A stretch of 59,691 nt of DNA from an uncultured Oscillospiraceae bacterium (GCA_910577525.1 CAJTLI010000017.1:1-59691), one strand, 5' to 3'. Positions 33,461 to 43,458 are shown, counted from the first letter of the stretch. Numbers and translations are program-made. The notes: a model not told the origin generated them from the letters alone.

Positions 33461-34087
33461 ATGGATATCCGGGAAAAAATGCACAACGGGTCGCTGTACC
33501 TCTCCATGGACGAGGATCTGGTGGCGGAGCAGCTTCAATACCTGGACAGGCTGTACGACTTCAACCAGACCCGCCCCACCCAGCAGGCCAAGCGGACCGC
33601 CATGTTAAAGGAGATGTTCGCCGAGGTGGGCGAGGGCTGCTACATCGAGCCCCCCTTCCACGCCAACTGGGGCGGGAAGCACATCCACTTCGGCAAATAC
33701 GTCTACTGCAACTTTAACTGCACCTTTGTGGACGACACCCACATCTATGTGGGGGACTACACCGAGCTGGGCCCCAACGTGGTCATCGCCACGGCGGGCC
33801 ACCCCATCCTCCCGGAGCTGCGGGAACAGGTATACCAGTATAACGCCCCGGTGCGGGTGGGCCGCAACTGCTGGCTGGGGGCGGGGGTCATCGTGGTACC
33901 CGGAATCACCATCGGGGACAATACGGTGGTGGGCGCGGGCAGCGTGGTGACGAAAGACCTGCCCGCCAATGTGGTAGCCGCGGGCAACCCCTGCCGGGTG
34001 CTGCGGGAAGTAAACGCGCGCGACCGGGAATACTACTTCAAGGACAAAAAAATCCACTGGGACGAGCTGAATAGACGGGAGGACTGA
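33461..34087 (+). CDS. Maltose/galactoside O-acetyltransferase-type hexapeptide enzyme
   Basis: 208 aa from ATG at 33461 (GAGGGAACTATC before it). The N-terminal Mac domain (MHNGSLYLSMDEDLVAEQLQ) precedes a left-handed beta helix with the active His in IATAGHPILPELR, the lid loop CTFVDDTHIYVGDYTELGPN and VVGAGSVVTKDLPANVVAAG. Such enzymes acetylate the 6-OH of sugars with acetyl-CoA. The predicted catalytic His is present. The natural acceptor is unknown. Confidence 0.9.
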   Translation: MDIREKMHNGSLYLSMDEDLVAEQLQYLDRLYDFNQTRPTQQAKRTAMLKEMFAEVGEGCYIEPPFHANWGGKHIHFGKYVYCNFNCTFVDDTHIYVGDYTELGPNVVIATAGHPILPELREQVYQYNAPVRVGRNCWLGAGVIVVPGITIGDNTVVGAGSVVTKDLPANVVAAGNPCRVLREVNARDREYYFKDKKIHWDELNRRED

Positions 34088-34092
34088 CCGCC

Positions 34093-34533
34093 ATGGGAAA
34101 AACCGCTATCGTATACCACTCCAGCCACCACGGGAACACGAAAAAGCTGGTGGACGCCATCGCCCAGGGCCATGACGTAACCCTCATCGACGCCTCCGCC
34201 CAGAAGCAGGCCGATCTGGGGCAGTATGACCTGGTGGGCTTCGCCTCCGGCGTGTACGGCGGGCGCTTCCACCGGAATGTGCTGGACTTCGCCCGGAACA
34301 ACCTGCCGGAGGGGAAGCGGGTGTTTTTCCTGTGCACCTACGGCGGCAGGGCCAACACCAAATCCATCGCGGCGGTGGTCAAAGAGAAGTCCGCCGTGGT
34401 GGCCGGGGAGTTCGGCTGCCGGGGCTACGACACCTTCGGACCCTTCAAGCTGGTGGGCGGCATCGCCAAGGGCCACCCGGACAAAACCGACCTGGAGAAC
34501 GCCCGCCGCTTTTTCAAGGGGCTTTGCCAATAA
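34093..34533 (+). CDS. Flavodoxin-family protein
   Basis: 146 aa. YHSSHHGNTKKLVDAIAQG is the FMN phosphate loop (S-x-x-GNT) and GVYGGRFHRNVLDFARNNLP contains the second FMN loop; FFLCTYGG is the third. Short flavodoxins shuttle electrons at low potential, or substitute for ferredoxin under iron limitation. It follows the acetyltransferase by 5 bp and precedes obgE by 27 bp. A physiological partner is not evident from context. Confidence 0.85.
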   Translation: MGKTAIVYHSSHHGNTKKLVDAIAQGHDVTLIDASAQKQADLGQYDLVGFASGVYGGRFHRNVLDFARNNLPEGKRVFFLCTYGGRANTKSIAAVVKEKSAVVAGEFGCRGYDTFGPFKLVGGIAKGHPDKTDLENARRFFKGLCQ

Positions 34534-34560
34534 CCATTTCACCACAAAAAGGAGGCCCTT

Positions 34561-35847
<1,287 letters not shown>

Positions 35848-35878
35848 GGTCAAGGGCCTCCCGTGAAAAAGAAGCATG

Positions 35879-35912
35879 AACCCCCTGGAGCGCCAGCTCC
35901 AGGGGGTTTTTT
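35879..35912. terminator. Terminator between obgE and the Uma2 gene
   Basis: AACCCCCTGGAGC pairs with GCTCCAGGGGGTT around GCCA, then TTTTTT. It can serve the two convergent genes. Confidence 0.92.
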
Positions 35913-35914
35913 CG

Positions 35915-36490
35915 TTATGGGAACACTTTACTGAGTTCGATGAAACAGCCGTCCAGGACGTTGACCTTCGCAATCCCGTCCCGGCTGTAGACCTCATGAG
36001 GGAGCAGCAGCCCGTCGCCGGAGAGGAGGAACACTTCAACGGCCTGCTCTTCCGGACTGACGATCCAGTACTCCCGCACCCCGGCCCGCTGGTACAGGTT
36101 CAGCTTCACCAGCCGGTCATGCCGCCGGGTGGACGGGGAAAGGATCTCCACCACCATGTCCGGGGCGCCCTTGCAGCCGCGGTCGTCCAGCCTGGAGGGG
36201 TCGCACACGACGGTGATATCCGGCTCCACCACCGTGTCCACATCCTCCGGGGCGTCCCCGTCCTGCTCAAACAGGCGCACATCGAAGGGCGCGGAATACG
36301 CCTCGCACTTTTTCCCCTCCAAATAATTGGCCAACTGCCGGAATATTTCCCCGCTGACCTTCTGATGCGGCCTGGACGGGGCCGGGGCCATCAGGTAAAT
36401 CTCCCCGTCAATGAGCTCCGCCCGCTCGCCATCGTCCCAGGCCAGAGCGTCTGCAAACGTATAGCGCTCTTTTTCCGCTGGCAGCGCCAT
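35915..36490 (-). CDS. Uma2-family PD-(D/E)XK protein
   Basis: 191 aa from ATG at 36490 (GAAGGAGTGATTACC before it). RAELIDGEIYLMAPAPSRPH, then VVEPDITVVCDPSRLDDRGC and MVVEILSPSTRRHDRLVKLN give the E-(PD)-(E-x-L)-K restriction-endonuclease-like core. REYWIVSPEEQAVEVF follows, as in the DUF820/Uma2 family. Biological role is unclear; families are amplified in cyanobacteria and sporadic in Firmicutes. It is monocistronic with a good promoter and terminator. Confidence 0.88.
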   Translation of the reverse strand: MALPAEKERYTFADALAWDDGERAELIDGEIYLMAPAPSRPHQKVSGEIFRQLANYLEGKKCEAYSAPFDVRLFEQDGDAPEDVDTVVEPDITVVCDPSRLDDRGCKGAPDMVVEILSPSTRRHDRLVKLNLYQRAGVREYWIVSPEEQAVEVFLLSGDGLLLPHEVYSRDGIAKVNVLDGCFIELSKVFP

Positions 36491-36527
36491 GGTAATCACT
36501 CCTTCGCTGTTTCGGCTTTCTGAACCT

Positions 36528-36556
36528 ATTGTACCACGCCGCGCCCTGAATTACAA
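36528..36556 (-). promoter_or_regulatory. Uma2 gene promoter
   Basis: TTGTAA (36556-36551), 17 bp, TACAAT (36533-36528) on the minus strand. Confidence 0.8.
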
Positions 36557-36604
36557 GGAAATGGGGCAAAAGTCCGGGGGCCTGTCCGATTGAACGGCCT
36601 TCCT

Positions 36605-37462
36605 TTACACCGTCAGCCGGTGGCAGACGAACGTCCCCACCAGCCGGAAGCCCAGCGATTGCAACATCTCTCCCTCGGGACAGCCCTCGTCCACGAAGAA
36701 GGTGAGCCATCTCGTCCCGCGGGCCTTCAGGCAGTTCAGCGCGGCGGCCAGCAGGGCCCGGAAGGCCCCCTCGTGGTACTGCCCGTCCGCAAACTCCAGG
36801 GCAAAGATCTCCTGGTGGGGCTCGCCGTCCAGAGTCATCAGCACCTCCCCGGCGGCGCTCCCCTCCCCGGTGACGAAAATGGCCCACCGGTCCAGGGTAG
36901 CCCGCACCCGCTCACAGTTCCAGTACATATCCCCCTGGACTTGACTGTGGACGGCGGCGAAGTCCTCAAAATTGTCCGCCGTGATCCGCTTCACCCCGGA
37001 GGGGTCGGGCAGGGGCTGATACCCGTCCAGGTCCAGCAGAAAGTTCCATGACCGCTCATTGCAGGGGATTCCCTGTTCGTCCAGCCAGCCCAGGGCCTCC
37101 ACATGTTCCGCCGGGAAGCCCAGGTCCAGGTCGAACCCCGGCCACCGCTCCCGGCAGTAGTCCACAAACTCCGCCAGCGCCCGCCCGGTGTCCCGGCGAA
37201 TACTGAACACGTGGGCGTGGAGGTAGCGCTCCCTCTCCTGGTGCTCAAAGGCGATGACGCCCTCCGCCTCCCCATCCACCTCAAACAACAGGATATCCTC
37301 CCCAGGGCGCTCCAGGGACTTTCTGGTTCGGTTGATGAAATCCTCTTTGGTTTTCATGCCGTCGTAGTAGACGGGGTAGCCCGACCAGGCGGGATCCAGG
37401 GCCAGCTCGTAGGCAAACCCAATGTACCGGTCAAATTCCGATTCCTGTAACAGCCGCAGCAT
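36605..37462 (-). CDS. Two-lobed GNAT-like acetyltransferase
   Basis: 285 aa from ATG at 37462. The N-terminal half (VDGEAEGVIAFEHQERERYL) and the C-terminal half (GEGSAAGEVLMTLDGEPHQE, then FADGQYHEGAFRALLAAALN) each resemble a GNAT fold, with an acetyl-CoA loop poorly conserved in both. FLLDLDGYQPLPDPSGVKRI links them. It directly follows the CLC gene (3-bp gap) and is probably translated with it. The substrate is unknown and activity is uncertain. Confidence 0.7.
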   Translation of the reverse strand: MLRLLQESEFDRYIGFAYELALDPAWSGYPVYYDGMKTKEDFINRTRKSLERPGEDILLFEVDGEAEGVIAFEHQERERYLHAHVFSIRRDTGRALAEFVDYCRERWPGFDLDLGFPAEHVEALGWLDEQGIPCNERSWNFLLDLDGYQPLPDPSGVKRITADNFEDFAAVHSQVQGDMYWNCERVRATLDRWAIFVTGEGSAAGEVLMTLDGEPHQEIFALEFADGQYHEGAFRALLAAALNCLKARGTRWLTFFVDEGCPEGEMLQSLGFRLVGTFVCHRLTV

Positions 37463-37465
37463 AAA

Positions 37466-38734
37466 TTAAGCTCCTTTCTGATCTTGATCGTCCAGCCGTG
37501 CCTCCACCTTGGAGTACACGTTCCGCTGGCTGGAATACAGTGAATACCGTCCGCTGACCAAAAAGCTGAGGGCGCAGGCCAGGGCGAAGAACAGCAGGCC
37601 CTCCCCGCCGAACAGCTCGACGGCCAGGAAGATGGAGGCCATGGGGCAGTTCACCACCCCGCAGAACAGGGCGGTCATGGACACCGCCGCCCCAAAGGCC
37701 GGGTCCAGCCCCAGCAGCGGGGCCGCGGCGCAGCCGAAGGTGGAGCCGATGAACAGGGTGGGCACAATCTCGCCGCCCCGGAAGCCCGCCCCCAAGGTGA
37801 GGGCGGTGAACAGCATTTTCAGCAGAAACGCCCAGGGGACGTGGACCTCTCCCTCCACCGCCAGCTCAATGATGTGGCCCCCGGCGCCGTTGTAGTCGCC
37901 GCTGCCCTCCAAAACCGTGAGGGCGATGACCAGCGCCGCCCCCGCCAGCGCGCGCAGGTACTGGTTGGGGATGTACTTCTTGTACAGGTGTCCCGCCTGG
38001 TGCATAAGCACGCAGAAGGCGATGGACACCAGCGCCGCCAGGATGGCCAGAGCGCCGCACCGAAGCAGGGAGGCCGGCCCCAGCTCCGGCAGGCCGGACA
38101 GGTGGTAGCGCTCTGCGGGCAGGCCCAGCGCCCGGGGGATGGCGTCGGCGGTAAGGGCGGACAGCAGGCAGGGGAACAGGGCGGCGTACCGCAGCTGCCC
38201 CACGTTCACCACCTCCAGGGTAAACACGGCGGCGGTGAGGGGCGTGCCGAACAGGGCGGAGAACAGCCCCGCCATGCCGCACTGGATGATGGTGTTGACG
38301 CTGCGCTCCCCCAGCCGGAGCAGCCGTCCGATGCCGGCGGAGATGCTGCCGCCGATCTGGAGGGCGGCCCCCTCCCGCCCGGCGCTGCCGCCGGTGAGGT
38401 GGGTGAGCGCCGAGCCCAAAAAGATCAGCGGGGCCAGCCGCACCGGGGGGCGCTTTCCGCCCCGGACGCTGGCGATAATCTGATTGGTGCCGCTGTCGTT
38501 CTCCATCCCGGCGGCGCGGTAGCTGAACACGATGGCCAGCCCCGCCAGGGGCATACACAGCAGCAGCCAGGGATGGGCCCCCCGCAGGGCGGTGGCCTGG
38601 GCCACGCACCAGGTGAACGCCGCCCCGGCCAGGCCGCAGGCCGCCCCCGTCAGCCCCGCCAGCAGCAGCCACTGACCCAGCGCCCAGGCGGTGGGCCGGA
38701 TGTCCCGCAGTCTTTGTCTCAGCTTTTTCAGCAT
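37466..38734 (-). CDS. CLC-family anion transporter, possible fluoride type
   Basis: 422 aa with about ten membrane helices. The gating-Glu motif is GGSAGREGAALQIGGSI (E about 121) and the second filter motif GAGFRGGEIVPTLFIG. At the place of the chloride-type GSGIP it has SGTNQII (about 81-87), closer to fluoride-exporting CLC-F proteins, which lack the Ser. The ending has no CBS domains. It would export F- by H+ antiport if CLC-F, otherwise exchange Cl-. No fluoride riboswitch was seen upstream; GAGGGAGGAGAGTCCGGG precedes the ATG. Confidence 0.82.
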   Translation of the reverse strand: MLKKLRQRLRDIRPTAWALGQWLLLAGLTGAACGLAGAAFTWCVAQATALRGAHPWLLLCMPLAGLAIVFSYRAAGMENDSGTNQIIASVRGGKRPPVRLAPLIFLGSALTHLTGGSAGREGAALQIGGSISAGIGRLLRLGERSVNTIIQCGMAGLFSALFGTPLTAAVFTLEVVNVGQLRYAALFPCLLSALTADAIPRALGLPAERYHLSGLPELGPASLLRCGALAILAALVSIAFCVLMHQAGHLYKKYIPNQYLRALAGAALVIALTVLEGSGDYNGAGGHIIELAVEGEVHVPWAFLLKMLFTALTLGAGFRGGEIVPTLFIGSTFGCAAAPLLGLDPAFGAAVSMTALFCGVVNCPMASIFLAVELFGGEGLLFFALACALSFLVSGRYSLYSSQRNVYSKVEARLDDQDQKGA

Positions 38735-38921
38735 CCCGGACTCTCCTCCCTCTGTCTCTTTTTCCCTCCCATTATATCAGTGCTGTCAAGACGGGAAAAA
38801 TTCCCGATTTATGGAAGCCATTCGCCAAAAATCCCCGGCGCTTTCCATTTTGACGGGGCCAGGGCAAAAAAAGTTTGAAAAATTTTTCACAATACCCCTT
38901 CCCTTTGCCGGACACTTAGAG

Positions 38922-38927
38922 TATAAT
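38922..38927 (+). promoter_or_regulatory. gap promoter -10
   Basis: TATAAT at 38922-38927 about 50 bp before gap. The region at -35 (TTCCCT or similar) is weak, so the -35 assignment is open. Confidence 0.55.
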
Positions 38928-38976
38928 ATTACCGCGCAGATCCATCACCACCATAATTTATTAAGGAGTGATACCA

Positions 38977-39987
38977 ATGAGCATCAAAGTAGGTATTAAC
39001 GGTTTTGGCCGCATCGGCCGCATGGTTTTCCGCGCCAGCGTGAACCATCCCGAGATCGAGATCGTGGGCATCAACGACCTGTGCCCCGCCGACTACCTGG
39101 CCTATATGCTGAAGTATGACACCATGCACGGCCAGTTCAACGGCGAGGTCTCCGCCACCGAGAACGCCATCGTGGTCAACGGCAAGTCCATCCCCATCTT
39201 CGCCGAGCGCGACCCCAAGAACATCCCCTGGGGCAAGCTGGAGGCTGAGTACGTGGTGGAGTCCACCGGCCTGTTCCTGACCCAGGAGAAGGCTCAGGCC
39301 CACATTGACGCCGGCGCTAAGAAGGTCGTCATGTCCGCCCCCTCCAAGGACAGCACTCCCATGTTCGTGTGCGGCGTGAACCTGGACGCCTACACCCCCG
39401 ACATGAAGTTCGTGTCCAACGCCTCCTGCACCACCAACTGCCTGGCCCCCATCGCCAAGGTGCTCAACGACAACTTCGGCATCACCGACGGCCTGATGAC
39501 CACCGTGCACTCCACCACCGCCACCCAGAAGACCGTTGACGGCCCCTCCATGAAGGACTGGCGCGGCGGCCGCGCCGCCTCCGGCAACATCATCCCCTCC
39601 TCCACCGGCGCCGCCAAGGCCGTGGGCAAGGTCATCCCCGCCCTGAACGGCAAGCTGACCGGCATGTCCATGCGCGTCCCCACTCTGGACGTGTCCGTGG
39701 TGGACCTGACCGTCAACCTGGCCAAGCCCGCCACCTATGACGAGATCTGCGCGGCCATGAAGAAGGCCAGCGAGGGCGAGCTGAAGGGCATTCTGGGCTA
39801 CACCGACGAGGCCGTGGTGTCCAGCGACTTCCTGGGCGATCCCCGCACCTCCATCTTCGACGCCAAGGCCGGCATCGCCCTGACCGACACCTTCGTGAAG
39901 GTCGTGTCCTGGTACGACAACGAGATGGGCTACTCCAACAAGGTGCTGGAGCTCATCAAGCACATGTACAGCGTGGACCACAAGTAA
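38977..39987 (+). CDS. gap: Glyceraldehyde-3-phosphate dehydrogenase
   Basis: 336 aa from ATG at 38977 (TTAAGGAGTGATACCA before it). INGFGRIGRMVFRA binds NAD; SNASCTTNCLAPIAKV contains the catalytic Cys; HSTTATQKTVDGPS and WYDNEMGYSNKVLELI complete the family. It oxidises GAP to 1,3-bisphosphoglycerate in glycolysis. Codon use is the most C/G-third-position biased in the window, as expected for a highly expressed gene. It is monocistronic between two terminators. Confidence 0.98.
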   Translation: MSIKVGINGFGRIGRMVFRASVNHPEIEIVGINDLCPADYLAYMLKYDTMHGQFNGEVSATENAIVVNGKSIPIFAERDPKNIPWGKLEAEYVVESTGLFLTQEKAQAHIDAGAKKVVMSAPSKDSTPMFVCGVNLDAYTPDMKFVSNASCTTNCLAPIAKVLNDNFGITDGLMTTVHSTTATQKTVDGPSMKDWRGGRAASGNIIPSSTGAAKAVGKVIPALNGKLTGMSMRVPTLDVSVVDLTVNLAKPATYDEICAAMKKASEGELKGILGYTDEAVVSSDFLGDPRTSIFDAKAGIALTDTFVKVVSWYDNEMGYSNKVLELIKHMYSVDHK

Positions 39988-40005
39988 TCATTCGGTTGTT
40001 TTCGT

Positions 40006-40026
40006 CCCCCGGCCTCCGGCCGGGGG
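40006..40026 (+). terminator. Hairpin after gap
   Basis: CCCCCGGCC/GGCCGGGGG around TCC, followed by ACTTGTTTG. It is probably a partial terminator ahead of the stronger one at 40055. Confidence 0.55.
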
Positions 40027-40054
40027 ACTTGTTTGCCCTTGGGCCGCAAACAGC

Positions 40055-40090
40055 AAGGCCCCCCGCCGCGGCGGGGGGCCTTCTTATTTT
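40055..40090. terminator. Bidirectional terminator between gap and ileS
   Basis: AAGGCCCCCCGCCG/CGGCGGGGGGCCTT is a fully symmetric palindrome followed by CTTATTTT on the plus strand. It ends gap and the convergent ileS transcript. Confidence 0.85.
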
Positions 40091-40105
40091 CCTCTGGGGG
40101 CGGCG

Positions 40106-42898
40106 TCACGCCCCTAAAACGGCGGCGCACCGGGCGCACAGCTCGTCGTGGTGGCCGGGCGTACCGATGCTCGCGTCATGGTTCCAGCACCGGGGGCACT
40201 TGGGGGCCTGAGACAGCTTCACCTCGATGGTGGGCCAGCCGGCCCCGGACTCCGCCGCCATGGTCACTTTGGACACGATGAACAGGGTGGCCAGGTCCGC
40301 CTCGTCAAAGCCGGGGAGAATCATACCGTCCTTCCAGGAGGCGAAGGTGTTCTCGTCCATCTTCACCGTGATCTCCGCGTCCTGGTTCTTCTTGATCCCC
40401 TGCTCCCGGGCGTCCTCCAGCGCCTTGTTCACAGCGTCCCGCAGTTCGATGAGCACGTTCCAGCGGGAGGCGTCCTTCTCGTCCAGGGCCAGGGCCGGGT
40501 CGTAGTCGGGGATGTCGTTGAACAGCACGCACTCGCCGTCGTCGCCCGCCTTGTGGGGCATGGCGGTCCAGATTTCCTGGCTGGTGAAGGCCAGGATGGG
40601 GGCAATCATCCGCGTCATGCCGTCCAGGATCTGGAACAGGGCGGACTGGGCGGAGGCCCGGCCCGCCTCGTCCCCGCAGTACAGCCGGTCCTTGATGATG
40701 TCCAGGTAGAAATTGGACATCTCCACCACGCAGAAGTTGTAGACGGCCCGGTATACCGTGTGGAACTCGTAGGAATCGTACCCGGCGCGGACGTTCTTCA
40801 CCAAATCGTTGAACGCCGCCACAGCCCACTTGTCCAAATCCAGCATGTCCTTCACCGCCACGGCCCGGTCCGGGTCGAAGCCGTCCAGATTGCCCAGCAT
40901 ATACCGGGCGGTGTTGCGAATTTTCAAATATGCCTGGGACAGCTGCTTCATGATCTCCTTGGAGATGCGCATGTCCTGGGTGTAGTCGGCGGAGGACACC
41001 CACAGCCGCAGCATGTCCGCGCCGTAATCCTTGATGATCTCCTCCGGCGGCATAGCGTTCCCCAGGGACTTGTGCATGGCCTTGCCCTCGCCGTCCACCG
41101 TCCAGCCGTGGGTGATGATCTGCTTGTAGGGGGCAATGCCGTTGCAGGCGATGGAGGTGAGCATGGAGGACTGGAACCAGCCCCGGTACTGGTCGCCCCC
41201 CTCCAGGTACACGTCGGCGGGGTAGTGGAGGTTGGCGCGCTGATCCGCCACCGCCGCCCAGGTGGAGCCGGAGTCAAACCACACGTCCATGATGTCGTTT
41301 TCCTTGGAGAAGTGGTTCCTGCCGCACTTGGGGCAGGCAAACCCGGCGGGGACCAGCTCATCCGCCGCCCTGTCGAACCAGACGTTGGAGCCGTGCTGGC
41401 GGAACAGCTCCGCCACGTGGGAAATGGTCTCGGGGGTGACGATGGCCTCCCCGCAATCGTCGCAGTAGAACACCGGGATGGGCACGCCCCACACCCGCTG
41501 GCGGGAGATGCACCAGTCGTTGCGCTCGGTAATCATGGACACCATGCGGTCCTTACCCCAGGCGGGGTGCCAGGAGATGCCGTCGCAGGACTTGACGGCC
41601 TGGTCCTTGATGGCGTCCACGGAGCAGAACCACTGCTCGGTGGCCCGGTAGATGATGGGGTGCTTGCACCGCCAGCAGTGGGGGTAGGAGTGGGTGATCT
41701 GGGCCTTGGCCAGCAGGAAGCCTTCCTTCTCCAGATCCTCCACCACCATGTCGTTCCCCTTGGCGTAGAACTGGCCGTTGTACCGGGCGTCGGTCATGAC
41801 CCCTTTGGCGTTCACCGGCACGGGCACGCCGATGTGGGTCAAGCCCGCGCCGTCGTACCGCTGGCACACCTCGAAGTCCTCCGCGCCGAAGCCGGGGGCG
41901 GTGTGGACGCAGCCGGTGCCCGCGTCCAGGGTCACGTGATCGCCGTTCAGAATCACGGAATCCTGATCCAGCAGGGGGTGTTTCGCCACCATCAGCTCGA
42001 ACTCGGACCCCTTCAGGGTGGCGAGGACTTTGCAGGCGTCAAAGTCCAGTCCCGCCTGCTTGCAGACGCCCTCGGCCAGCTCCTTCGCCAGCATGTAGAC
42101 CTCGCCGTTGGGGGCCTGGAGGAGCACATAGTCAAAGTCCGCGTTCAGGGAGATGGCGGCGTTGCCGGGGATGGTCCAGGGGGTGGTGGTCCAGATGACG
42201 AAGAACAGCTTGCTGAGGTCGCAGTACTGCCCCAGCTTGCCCTTGTCGTCCTTCACGGGGAACTTGACGAAGATGGTGGTGCAGGGGTCGTCCTGGTAGT
42301 CGATCTCCGCCTCGGCCAGGGCGGTCTGGTCGTGGGGGCACCAGTAGACGGACTTCATGCCCTTGTAAATCAGGCCCTTTTCCGCCATCTTGCCGAAGAC
42401 CTCGATCTGTTTGGCCTCGAACTCGGGCAGCAGGGTGATATAGGGGTTCTCCCACTCGCCCAGCACCCCAAGCCGCTGGAACTGGCCGGTCATCTTCTCG
42501 ATATACTGGGTGGCGAACTCCTTGCACTTGTCCCGGAAGGCGGGGACGGTCATGTCCTCCCGCTTGACGCTCTTGTCTTTGAGGACGGCGGTCTCGATGG
42601 GCAGGCCGTGGGTGTCCCAGCCGGGGACGTAGGGGGCGCAGTACCCGGTCATGTTCTTGTATTTGACAATGATGTCCTTCAAGATCTTGTTCATGGCGGT
42701 GCCGATGTGGATATTGCCGTTGGCGTAGGGGGGGCCGTCGTGGAGGACGAACCGGGGCTTGCCCCCGTTCTTGTCCATCAGCTTGTGGTAGGTGATTTTG
42801 GCCCACTCCGGGTTGAGCAGCTCGGGCTCACGCTTGGGCAGGCCCGCCCGCATGGGGAAATCTGTCTTGGGCAGGTGTACGGTCTGGTTGTAATCCAT
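40106..42898 (-). CDS. ileS: Isoleucyl-tRNA synthetase
   Basis: 930 aa. HIGH-type motif PPYANGNIHIGTAMNKILKD (about 57-76), the class-I editing domain insertion, GWFQSSMLTSI, a variant KMSKS loop GKAMHKSLGN, and a C-terminal zinc site CPRCWNHD...CARC. It charges tRNA-Ile and edits valine. The start follows AAAGGAGAAATACCC. A T-box leader of the isoleucine kind lies upstream on this strand, but about 820 bp away: an XRE module and three tandem palindromic repeats separate it from the gene. Confidence 0.97.
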   Translation of the reverse strand: MDYNQTVHLPKTDFPMRAGLPKREPELLNPEWAKITYHKLMDKNGGKPRFVLHDGPPYANGNIHIGTAMNKILKDIIVKYKNMTGYCAPYVPGWDTHGLPIETAVLKDKSVKREDMTVPAFRDKCKEFATQYIEKMTGQFQRLGVLGEWENPYITLLPEFEAKQIEVFGKMAEKGLIYKGMKSVYWCPHDQTALAEAEIDYQDDPCTTIFVKFPVKDDKGKLGQYCDLSKLFFVIWTTTPWTIPGNAAISLNADFDYVLLQAPNGEVYMLAKELAEGVCKQAGLDFDACKVLATLKGSEFELMVAKHPLLDQDSVILNGDHVTLDAGTGCVHTAPGFGAEDFEVCQRYDGAGLTHIGVPVPVNAKGVMTDARYNGQFYAKGNDMVVEDLEKEGFLLAKAQITHSYPHCWRCKHPIIYRATEQWFCSVDAIKDQAVKSCDGISWHPAWGKDRMVSMITERNDWCISRQRVWGVPIPVFYCDDCGEAIVTPETISHVAELFRQHGSNVWFDRAADELVPAGFACPKCGRNHFSKENDIMDVWFDSGSTWAAVADQRANLHYPADVYLEGGDQYRGWFQSSMLTSIACNGIAPYKQIITHGWTVDGEGKAMHKSLGNAMPPEEIIKDYGADMLRLWVSSADYTQDMRISKEIMKQLSQAYLKIRNTARYMLGNLDGFDPDRAVAVKDMLDLDKWAVAAFNDLVKNVRAGYDSYEFHTVYRAVYNFCVVEMSNFYLDIIKDRLYCGDEAGRASAQSALFQILDGMTRMIAPILAFTSQEIWTAMPHKAGDDGECVLFNDIPDYDPALALDEKDASRWNVLIELRDAVNKALEDAREQGIKKNQDAEITVKMDENTFASWKDGMILPGFDEADLATLFIVSKVTMAAESGAGWPTIEVKLSQAPKCPRCWNHDASIGTPGHHDELCARCAAVLGA

Positions 42899-42920
42899 GG
42901 GTATTTCTCCTTTATGATAA

Positions 42921-43168
42921 ATGTTGGCTGGTCTTGTCTGTAGGGGCGGATATCATCCGCCCGCAGATTACACAAGCGGATTTCTTACGGGCGGAATGTT
43001 GGCCGGTCTTGTCTGTAGGGGCGGATATCATCCGCCCGCAGATTACACAAGCGGGTTTCTTACGGGCGGAATGTTGGCCGGTCTTGTCTGTAGGGGCGGA
43101 TATCATCCGCCCGCCTGTAATGGGACACGTTTATGAGATTTGCGGGCGGATGATATCCGCCCCTACAT
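42921..43168. repeat. Tandem 75-bp array of GGGGCGG palindromes (REP-like family, copy 3)
   Basis: TAGGGGCGGATATCATCCGC recurs at 42941, 43016 and 43091, exactly 75 bp apart. Units are nearly identical, including the linker CAGATTACACAAGCGG and ATGTTGGCCGGTCTTGTC. A single inverted unit (CGGGCGGATGATATCCGCCC, then CTACA) ends the array at 43143-43165. The linkers are identical rather than variable, so this is not CRISPR. It lies between an XRE gene and ileS, on the ileS leader side. Confidence 0.9.
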
Positions 43169-43377
43169 TATTTGCGCCTGTCGCGTCGGCCCAGCAGATA
43201 ATCGACGCTGACATTGTAATAGTCCGCGATACGCTCTAATATAGAGGCAGTTGGCTCCCGCTTACCCTGTTCATAGCGGCAATACGCACTAAGGGACAGT
43301 CTCAAAGCAGCAGCAATATCTTCTTGACGAAGATTTCTTTCCAAACGAAGTTCTTTCAGCCGTTCCGGTAAATTCAT
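43168..43377 (-). CDS. Small XRE-family HTH regulator (module 2)
   Basis: 69 aa, a lone Cro/C1 HTH: LKELRLERNLRQEDIAAALR then LSLSAYCRYEQGKREPTASI and the usual end VDYLLGR. Divergent from a frameshifted small gene; a TTGACA-17-TATAAT promoter and the dyad ACTATTCCA..TGGAATAGT lie between them. The stop abuts the palindrome array. It sits in the ileS leader, on the same strand as ileS, so an ileS read-through transcript would include it. Related in layout to the modules at 11145 and 52479. Confidence 0.85.
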   Translation of the reverse strand: MNLPERLKELRLERNLRQEDIAAALRLSLSAYCRYEQGKREPTASILERIADYYNVSVDYLLGRRDRRK

Positions 43378-43389
43378 TGAAACACCCCC

Positions 43390-43438
43390 TTGACAAGTAC
43401 GTTCGGAATAGCTATAATACTATTCCAGATGGAATAGT
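43390..43438 (+). promoter_or_regulatory. Consensus promoter and operator of module 2
   Basis: TTGACA at 43390-43395, 17 bp, TATAAT at 43413-43418. ACTATTCCA-GA-TGGAATAGT at 43419-43438 is a perfect-armed dyad over the predicted start; an extra half-site CGGAATAG lies in the spacer. It is probably the binding site of the XRE protein. Confidence 0.8.
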
Positions 43439-43458
43439 TAAGAGGAGCTGACAATACA

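Noticed and set aside
38735..38800. Fluoride riboswitch upstream of the CLC gene
   Set aside because: Only a short inverted repeat (CGGGAATTTTTCCCG) is present; none of the conserved fluoride aptamer blocks were found.
42921..43168. CRISPR-like array (regular repeats)
   Set aside because: The 75-bp units are identical including the linkers, the repeated core is a GC palindrome, and there are no variable spacers or cas genes.
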